Part shown: in pieces, positions 59,201-64,000 of the stretch
How positions within the stretch are numbered: position 1 is the first letter of the stretch
How the letters are laid out: each line of letters starts with the position of its first letter
From: Brachypterus glaber
Lineage: Eukaryota; Arthropoda; Insecta; Coleoptera; Kateretidae
DNA length: 64,000 nucleotides
Assembly (NCBI GenBank): GCA_958510825.1
Contig: OY294050.1
Coordinates: forward strand, 8,657,340-8,721,339
Reading direction: 5' to 3'
Made by a program: the position numbers and the translations under genes
Notes under the pieces: model-generated
The model's input: the letters and a program-made list of their open reading frames with translations, nothing else
What the model was told of the DNA's origin: nothing
The model's database searches: none

Positions 59201-59732
59201 ATATATCTAATATCATAAAGTTGCATGAACCGGAATTTTTTTTTAGTTCGGAGTTTTATTTTCGGTATATGCGTATGAATTTGACACATTTCTCTAGAAA
59301 AATGAGTACTAAACAACGAACTAACAACTCTTCTCTCTAGAATATGCATACCGTTATTAAACAAATAGTAGGTATATTCAGGCCTGAACGATAATAATTA
59401 CCAGTAACTGTTATTGTTGTCCGTTAGAACAAAGCTGTGCGAGTAAGACAGACAAATGTATATGTTGGTTACGTTTTTGTAAGTTTTTTCAAATGAAGTG
59501 CCTATTCTAGAGAGAAGTTATTAGTTCGTTGGTACTAAACGAATATATTTAAGAGTATGTCCGTCTGAAAAAAAAATATGATCTACTCTACTTAAATGTA
59601 CTTACCAATGTGTATATTGCAGCAATGTTAGCTGCATGCTTTGGATTTAGTACTCTGCAGCACCCCCTGCTTGCAAAATGATCATAGGGAAAGAAAAATA
59701 CAGCGTTCATGGTTGACATATCATTACGAGCC
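41291..59732 (-). CDS. Four-transmembrane protein, six exons, in-frame TGA near the end
   Basis: Exons (minus): 59732-59606, 51751-51664, 49763-49678, 43685-43578, 43294-43235, 41515-41291; all junctions are GT..AG and phases agree. From the ATG at 59719-59717 (MSTMNAVFFF) the frame gives 180 aa to a TGA at 41431-41429, then 45 further codons to TAA at 41293-41291. An ATG at 59710 is an alternative start; a 5' exon beyond 59732 is not seen. The protein has a Cys pair (RGCCRVLNPK) and four hydrophobic spans, in IAAIYTLNISVLVVLLY, IAYLAIIGTHLFMIFLSIVL, LVILWVIGIFTFMALEAVSI and VGFFIVRAAINVLAI. This resembles the LAPTM4-like / DUF7027 four-TM proteins of insects, but I am not sure of the family. 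The tail after the TGA is acidic and Ser-rich (PVEDEDMYYDSDNSDCSLL). Introns are full of transposons. Confidence 0.75.
41690..42655 (-). pseudogene. Decayed LINE, reverse-transcriptase C-terminal part and 3' end
   Basis: Minus-strand frame from about 42655: MKFLGTIIDSTLSWVENIDA, LISAYYALVYSAISYNIVVYG, VFIAQKRIIRLMFNL, then after a short frame change SDTHTYFTRNRDHFRQN, KYAGCHFFNLLPTDIKN and TAFKTKLKRYL. This is the thumb/C-terminal region of a Jockey- or CR1-like LINE, different from the one at 33320. The 3' side ends in a (GATA)4 run at 41698-41716 (TATC on the element strand), a tandem-repeat tail instead of poly(A). It lies in the same strand as, and within the last intron of, the four-TM gene. 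Confidence 0.85.
42780..43190. repeat. Dispersed ~400 bp repeat, copy 1
   Basis: Starts TTTCGTACGACCTAGTGTAC and runs through TATATATCCTCGTTAGGATA, TCGCACGAGTACATAGTGCA, AAATGTTGTTCGCAACTCG and CTCGTTACGAAAACTACTAT. Two more copies are in tandem at 56871-57645. Confidence 0.8.
43376..43512. mobile_element. MITE with GGGAACGTTCAAGTATTACG ends (copy 2)
   Basis: Same terminal repeats as 7730-7875 and flanked by TA at 43374-43375 and 43513-43514. Interior has a C run at 43473-43483. It lies in the 283 bp intron between exons 4 and 5 of the four-TM gene. Confidence 0.85.
43722..43955. repeat. Foldback element, ~100 bp arms
   Basis: ATATCGCACCCGTTACAGAA and its mirror; inner pairs GAAAAATGTGTTTTTAGTGT and GATCTACCGATCTGTA. 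The 129 bp element at 43959 follows directly. Confidence 0.8.
43959..44087. mobile_element. 129 bp motif-array element, TTCTTAGAA word
   Basis: CCTAATAATACAAAAATTTT at the left and, backwards, CCTAATAGCACACATCGTTC at the right, each then AAGAATATTC. Everything between is CTTAGAAYGTTC and AATATTC words. Flanked by TA at 43957-43958 and 44088-44089. Confidence 0.75.
44247..44412. repeat. Partial copy of the 50271-51173 element
   Basis: AACCGTGTTTTTTGGAAAAA to GTTATCCGAAATTA corresponds to 51001-51168 with a few changes; here the terminal GGCGACTTTCCTC is missing. Confidence 0.75.
44414..45598. mobile_element. 1185 bp TA-flanked inverted-repeat element
   Basis: CAGACAGGTCCAGGCAACGG TGTACAA and the mirror TTGTACACCGTTGCCTGGAC TTGTCTG; TA on each side (44412-44413 and 45599-45600). 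The interior contains an open minus-strand frame of 83 codons (44836-44585, MDNAALALGPVILPGG start), GC-richer than the surroundings, with no family I recognise, and the nested element 45215-45482. Confidence 0.8.
45215..45482. mobile_element. hAT-type MITE with GATTGT array and exact 8 bp duplication
   Basis: 18 bp ends CGAGGGGTTTATTTATTG and (backwards) CGAGAGGTTTATTTATTG, flanked by CAAGTCGC at 45207-45214 and 45483-45490. The interior is almost only GATTGT/GATTGTGGA/GATTGTAGAT units, about 20 copies. The 8 bp duplication suggests hAT or P; the ends do not fit YARNG. Confidence 0.85.
46842..47612. repeat. Foldback with ~330 bp arms
   Basis: CTTTGGCATCTTTTTAAGAC, GCGATGCGTTTTTGAGAAAA, ATTTTACGTCAAAATGTGA and GTAACGGTTTAACTTATTAA at the left all recur inverted at the right. 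The centre is a smaller palindromic insertion (ACCAGGGGCG...CGCCCCTGGT). Confidence 0.85.
48258..48480. repeat. GC-rich island of CGCCGC words
   Basis: GCGCCGC, CGGCGCA, GCCGCCG and complements recur about a dozen times in 220 bp inside AT-rich DNA. It may be the array of another motif-array element; no ends were found. Confidence 0.5.
48977..49280. mobile_element. Foldback MITE
   Basis: GTTATACACGGAAGTGGCCT / GTTATTCACGGAAGTGGCCT (backwards); then ATTAAAAGTTTATGGAGA and ATATGGCCAATCGAT on both sides. Confidence 0.85.
49574..49634. repeat. Hairpin, ~25 bp arms
   Basis: CTAAGCTGAAAGGTCCTATC ... GATAGGACCTTTCAGCTTAG. It lies about 45 bp downstream of exon 3 (49678) of the four-TM gene. Confidence 0.8.
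49801..50041. mobile_element. Foldback MITE
   Basis: GTTTCAAGGCTAGCATTTCT then TTGAACCAAAG is mirrored by TTGGTTCAAAGAAATGCTAG; outer ends GTACAGAAATAAAGGATTCC and ACACGGAGAAAAAGGATTCC (backwards). Confidence 0.75.
50271..51173. mobile_element. 903 bp TA-flanked element with ATTTCGGAT words
   Basis: GAGGAAATCCGCCTAATTTC and (backwards) GAGGAAAGTCGCCTAATTTC; TA at 50269-50270 and 51174-51175. Words AATTTCGGAT/ATCCGAAATT are repeated at least seven times. No coding frame. Confidence 0.8.
52255..52926. mobile_element. 672 bp inverted-repeat element
   Basis: CTAAAGGCTCTAGTTGTCTA ACTCCAAA and (backwards) TTAAAGGCTCTAACGGTCTA ACTCCAAA. GTCTAACTCCA also occurs at 52427 and, inverted, at 52686. Confidence 0.75.
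53485..53545. mobile_element. 61 bp palindromic mini-element (copy 2)
   Basis: CCCTGTTGAAAATGACGGGT ... ACCCGTCATTTTCAGTAGGG, the same sequence as 15431-15494 in reverse orientation. Confidence 0.7.
54255..54620. repeat. Degenerate ~110 bp tandem repeat, about four units
   Basis: Each unit has ACATACCAAATTTCA-GTTTCTACGACCTCCCGTTC then AAAGATA..ACAGGTCG-CCATCT and a T-rich spacer (starting about 54263, 54381, 54482 and 54581). Confidence 0.65.
55765..56215. repeat. Foldback element
   Basis: AGGTCAAAATACATAGAAAA and GTAATACTGTAGGATCAACC pair with the complements near 56160-56215; inner pair GAGGACGGAAAATTAAATAC / TATTTAATTTTTCGTCCTC. Confidence 0.7.
56871..57645. repeat. Tandem dimer of the ~400 bp repeat (copies 2 and 3)
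   Basis: Units 56871-57268 and 57269-57645, period 398 bp, each starting TCGTACGACCTAG and ending GTTACGAAAACT. The second has a deletion near 57545. Homologous to 42780-43190. Confidence 0.85.
59052..59109. mobile_element. 58 bp GC-rich hAT-like mini-element
   Basis: CAGAGCCGGATTAACTATGG ... CCCCGGCTCTG, with an internal GGGCCGGTGGGCC-type palindrome. The end CAGAG fits the hAT rule; the flanks do not show a clear duplication. Confidence 0.5.
59314..59531. mobile_element. hAT-type MITE with CAACGAACTAAC ends, copy 1
   Basis: CAACGAACTAACAACTCTTC and (backwards) CAACGAACTAATAACTTCTC, both then TCTAGAATA. Exact 8 bp duplication GTACTAAA at 59306-59313 and 59532-59539. Confidence 0.92.
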
Positions 59733-59957
59733 CTGAAACAATATAAAAAATACTTAACCTCTTTTAAAGAGCTTAATCTTTACCGTGGGAATTCTCACGG
59801 TAGTCCTAAAGTCAATTTAACTTTCAAAGAATGGTCAAAGCAAACAAACAGTGTTACGAGTTCCAAATTTCAAGTTGATAACTTAAGCCGTTCAAAAGTA
59901 AAGGGGCGCGGACTTTTGATACGCTCCTTACATAAGTTAACACGTTGAAAGCATAAC

Positions 59958-60212
59958 CAACGAACTAACAACTCTTCTCTCTAGAATACGCATACCGTTA
60001 ATATAAAGTATCACATCTCGGTTTGTTTGTAAACAAATAGTAGGTATATTGAGGGCTGAGCAATAACAATTACCAGTAACTGTTATTGTTGTCTCTGATA
60101 GAACAAAGCTGTGCGAGTAAGACAGACAAATGTATATGTTGGCTACGTTTGGACTTTTTCAGTTTTTACAAATGAAATGCCTATTCTAGAGAGAAGAGTT
60201 ATTAGTTCGTTG
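59958..60212. mobile_element. hAT-type MITE with CAACGAACTAAC ends, copy 2
   Basis: Same ends and interior as 59314-59531 plus about 37 bp (TATAAAGTATCACATCTCGG region). Exact 8 bp duplication AGCATAAC at 59950-59957 and 60213-60220. Confidence 0.92.
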
Positions 60213-62443
60213 AGCATAACCCTCCTTTCGATGTAGTCGGGTAACAATAACAGCAGTACGTATTTGTTTATAGAGTGCACTTTGCTATTTAAGCACCATT
60301 TATTATAAACATTAATATTCGTTATTTTGATCTGTCGCTAGTCATCTAAAATACATTAAAGTTTGTTACTATTCAAACTTCTGTTTCAATGTAATTGATG
60401 AGTTTATACAACTTAACCCTCATGAAAGTTAATGTCACAGTTGGCATGGCATGGTTCTATAACACATACAGGGTGGTCAGTAACTGGAATGCCAAAAAAA
60501 AATAAATAAATAGAAAAAATTTCTTTTTTTAGTTTTTTTTTGAATTTTTTTTTCAAAAATTTTTCATTTTCCGGAAAAAAAATTAAAAAAATTAATTTTT
60601 TTGAAAAAATCTTTTTTTTGTTTTTTTTTTAATTTTTCGTTTTTCAAAAATAAATAATATTTATATATTATACCATTTACTATGAATAGTATACAATGGA
60701 ATGCGAATCATTACATATCTTCACGGCTTGTTTTCTTATTCACTAATACCATAGACAAATAAGAAAACTCTAGTAATTCCAATCGATTTTACCACACGGT
60801 TTCCAAAGAAACGGTGGACATTTAATACTTTATTCCAGCTGACCGTATTAAGAAGTTAAATAAATATAAATTGGTTTTGAGTAAATCGTATTATCCACTT
60901 TTTTGCTTAATTGAGCGCAAAGTTACTTCAATTATAGTCTAACACACGGTATAAGAAACCTACGATGAGCGAAAAACGCTCCGACTAAAGCGCATTCAAC
61001 GTAAACGTGTTTTTAGTTAGATTTTATGTTTAAGTATATTGATTAGGGCATTGCAAAAAAACCATTTTTCTAATTTTTCATATGCACCCCGCCTATGTTG
61101 ATTCAACTGAAAAAAATATGCTTGCATACCAAATTTCAGGTTACTTGAACATTTTTTGACTTCTGCCCCACTTGTGTTGTTTAATTTCTTACATTGTTAC
61201 AGTTTTAAAGACAAAACAAGCCGTAAAGATATGTAATGCTACGCCATCCATTATTGACTATTCACAGTGGATGATATATTGCATTTTTCCAAATAATGCA
61301 ACTTCAAAAAAGGCCATGACTATGCCTATGTCTATATGGCCTTGTTTTTGGCTTGTAATAAAAATTAACACCCATTGTGTGTATCTATTCGTTAAAAAAT
61401 AAATTGCGTAGTTTCTTCTTGTTTTACTTGACAATTTCTTGTCAACTAAGTTTCTAATGACATATAGACCTAGGGAACAAATAACACCACCTTTATTGAT
61501 TTCTATCGTCGGAATCCTCGTTAAGTGTTTTATAAAAAGAACCAATATATTTTTTTAAGTCTGTTTAATCCTTGCTATGGACTTTTTTTAGTTTAATTGG
61601 AAAAAACTTTTATGTACTTACTTTATTTCAGTAAAAAAGTTTCAACATTTATCTTCTCACCTTAATAAATACCTACCTACGCCGAGCAAAATAGCCAATA
61701 TTTATATTGTGAAAATTAGATAAAATTAATAGGCGTAAATGTAAAAAGTTTATTGAATGTTTGTTGGCGGTGCTGGGTATTTTCTTTTTCTAAAAAAAAA
61801 CATTTTTTAAATTTTCTTTTTGCGAATAACAAAAAAATTTTGAAAAAAAAAATTAAAATTGATAGTTTTTTCATTTTTGAAAAAAGTTTAACCCGCCATA
61901 ACTTTTTGTTTTTGGGGGGATTATTTTAAAAATTGGTAGAATTGATCTTTATAATAAAAGTAATTTTTCCTAAAGAGAGTTAATTATAATTTTCTTTCAG
62001 CTTTTTTCGACTTTTTTAAAAATTCAACCCTTCATAACTTTTTTGTTTTTAGGGGGATTACTTTCAAAGGCAATAGGGATCTTCCCCTCGTGTAGAACTT
62101 GATTTTTTCTGAAATTTTCAAGTAGATCGGATTATTCTTTCTTCAGTTATCGTGTTCACAAAAATCGTGACATCAGACAGACAGACAGACAGACAGACAG
62201 ACGGACATTTCAAAAAAAAAGTTGCTTATTTTTTTCATGAAACAAATTTATATCCAATAATTTATTGTCTTGGACAATTTCTGAAAATTCAAATCTACTG
62301 CAGCGCAGGCGCTGTGAATAATATAATAATAATAATAATAGTACCAAAAGTAAGTCTAAAAAAATGACGTCGCCCCATTCAAATACACTATGATTCGCAA
62401 TTTGCTAAATATTTACATTTGTTCAGTAATTTTTAATATTATA

Positions 62444-63089
62444 CAGGGTGATCAGTAATTGGAATGCCAAAATTTAAGATTCTACATATAAAAATATCAA
62501 AAAGTTCCTATAATGGCTGGGATTATTTCCATACCAATCTTTATAGGGACTTTTTTTATATTTTTGGATGTAGAAACACCTCTTAAAGGACTTTTTAGGC
62601 CCACCCTTAACAGCAACCAATTATATATCATTGGAAAGGTATTTTCTTTAGATTAATTATTTTAATTCAAAAACATACCTTAGGTACCGGTGTTCCAAGT
62701 TATGGGCATTTGAAGTTAGTACTTTACTTTTAACTCCATACAATATTTTGGTAGGTACATAAGAATGCGATGCCAGGATTGGCTTGATGTGTTGTCATGT
62801 ATCTTGTAATGGTTGTTATGCGAGCCTCTGGATAGGCCTTAAGTTGTAATTGTAACCTAAAAATATGACGTTTTCCTTGTGTTCAATATAATTTACGTTT
62901 GTACAATATGTAGAATATGCTAATTTAGTGTGAGTGTATGAAGAATAAACCAAAAAAGTACCTTTTTCATACCATACAAAATACATACATAAAAATGCCT
63001 TTCTAATGACATATAATTCATTGCTGTTGAGGGTGGGCCTTATAAAAATGTCCATTCTCCTTTTGGCATTCCAATTACTGATCACCCTG
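62444..63089. mobile_element. 646 bp TA-flanked element with CAGGGTGATCAGTAATTGGA ends
   Basis: CAGGGTGATCAGTAATTGGA ATGCC and its mirror; TA at 62442-62443 and 63090-63091. Related single ends are at about 60469 and 35649. A long open frame on the minus strand (63133-62816) crosses the right end and looks like chance. Confidence 0.8.
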
Positions 63090-63154
63090 TATATTACATT
63101 TTTGATAATGAATTGATAGTAATTGAAATTCACCCAGGGTATCTATTCTCGGAC

Positions 63155-64000
63155 TCGAGAGAACGTGAACAATTTTCGTAGGAAGGGAACTGATCATATC
63201 ATATAAAAGTTCCCCAAAGTAAAAAAATGCTATTCTTGAACATTAGTGAGCGTGATGGGATCTCTGCAGCCGGCTGCAGCGTTGCCAAGTATTTTAGCGG
63301 ATTTTAACCAATCAGATTATGCGAAACGAGTCTTTCGTGCGCAGGCTGTAATTATTTTCATTATTTGTAAAAAGTTTCTGTGGTTTAAATAATTTTTATA
63401 ATTAATATCTAAAAATTAATGTGTAAGAAATGAGAATAAAAACAGAAAAAGATCTGCGCCCACCAGCAGCCAACAAAAAAAAATACTTTAAAATTTTATT
63501 CAGGACAACCCCCTTGTCAATAGTGGGCTGTTTAGCCCTGAATTCACTATAATTTTTTTGTTGGAAAGTTGGAAAGGGTCGGCCCTAGCCAACACTTCTC
63601 GTTATTCGTTCTCCATTTGATCTTCCGCATCTTGCAGATCTCCCAAAAGGGCAACAGCCCCCACAATTTCCAAATCGTCCATCGTTATATTATACATATA
63701 TATGTATAATAATTTATAAATATAAAAAATCTTTTATTAATTACGATTAACTATTATAAAACAAAACGGTATTCAAATTAACAACACAAAACCAAAGCAA
63801 AAATAGGGTTATGTTCGAATGCGCGCGACTAACTTATATGTCAAAATTTCCGTGAACGAACGCTTCTCACGATCCCGAGTAGTAGAAGTAAAGTTCCTCA
63901 ATTTTCGTGCGAAGTGAAGTTCAAGAATAAGTAGTTTTGCGTTTCGAGAGAAAGAATATGCAACCCACACTACCTTTCTCCCGGGAATGCGTTCTCTCGA
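63155..64000. mobile_element. Element crossing the right edge, TCGAGAGAACG ends
   Basis: TCGAGAGAACGTG at 63155 and, at the very edge, GCGTTCTCTCGA, its inverted match. It includes a GC-rich CTGCAGCCGGCTGCAG palindrome (63266) and a short minus-strand frame. Right boundary uncertain because the window ends. Confidence 0.45.
63602..63682 (-). pseudogene. Short frame, possible N-terminal exon of a transposon gene
   Basis: ATG at 63682-63680, 26 codons (MDDLEIVGAVALLGDLQDAE...), stop at 63604-63602. The acidic start with AVALL resembles openings of PIF/Harbinger-like transposases, but it is too short to prove that. It lies inside the edge element. Confidence 0.3.

Larger units (their letters stand above)
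59733..64000. other. Region upstream of the four-TM gene to the right edge
   Basis: No gene seen. Contains the second CAACG MITE (59958-60212), copies of the ~75 bp dispersed repeat (60665, 61210), a (GACA)n run at 62171-62204, a TA-flanked element (62444-63089) and part of an element crossing the edge (from 63155). The promoter of the four-TM gene must be here, position unknown. Confidence 0.55.

Noticed and set aside
59068..59340. 90-codon plus-strand frame starting in a mini-element
   Set aside because: Begins in a hAT-like palindrome and ends in the start of a MITE; no protein features.
62171..62204. (GACA)n run considered as a CRISPR-like or regulatory array
   Set aside because: A plain microsatellite within common insect repeat sequence.
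62816..63133. 105-codon minus-strand frame
   Set aside because: It crosses the end of a TA-flanked element and has no recognisable features.

Overview
This is a 64 kb piece of a nuclear animal genome, almost certainly from an insect. The DNA is strongly AT-rich. Genes are split by introns with canonical GT..AG junctions, and the recognisable proteins are conserved animal housekeeping proteins. Most of the remaining sequence is small inverted-repeat transposons, foldback elements and decayed retrotransposons. I cannot name the species or confidently the order. There is no bacterial-style operon, rRNA, tRNA or CRISPR that I can support.

Layout of genes. (1) 1-306, minus: 5' end of an unrecognised acidic protein, running off the left edge. 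(2) 916-5629, plus: hormone-sensitive lipase, nine exons, 733 aa, head-to-head with (1). (3) 9221-10826, minus: NAA50/San N-terminal acetyltransferase, four exons, 164 aa. (4) 11216-14524, plus: NAA20, catalytic subunit of NatB, five exons, 173 aa, head-to-head with NAA50 across about 390 bp. (5) 17391-19188 and (6) 23777-28436, both minus: two intact two-exon genes for short PARP-type ADP-ribosyltransferases, a tandem pair made only of the catalytic domain. (7) 32395-34566, plus: mitochondrial ribosomal protein mRpL41, three exons, with a dead LINE in intron 2. (8) 41291-59732, minus: a six-exon four-transmembrane protein spread over 18 kb, with an in-frame TGA followed by 45 more open codons.

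The rest is repeat landscape. The most interesting part is a group of elements that share a short terminal signature (CCC-A/T-G..., often followed by GCACA). Just inside their ends they carry arrays of a short self-complementary word, and the word differs from element to element (TGACGTCA, TTATGTA, TTCTTAGAA, GGATATCC). Two of them share a ~380 bp internal core but have unrelated arrays. One insertion can be checked against its own empty site, because it sits in one arm of a hairpin whose other arm is uninterrupted; the result is a 2 bp target duplication. Several hAT-type MITEs with exact 8 bp duplications, a TTAA-type MITE, TA-flanked MITEs, large foldbacks with arms up to about 350 bp, tandem duplications, LINE fragments and a Tc1-like transposase remnant fill the introns and gaps.

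Functionally, the genes are independent: lipid mobilisation (lipase), co-translational N-terminal acetylation (NAA50 and NAA20, from different complexes), ADP-ribosylation (PARP pair), mitochondrial translation (mRpL41) and a membrane protein of unknown role. The two head-to-head pairs are the only local arrangements that suggest shared regulation. All gene models were built by reading frames across splice junctions by eye; no alignment or database search was run.
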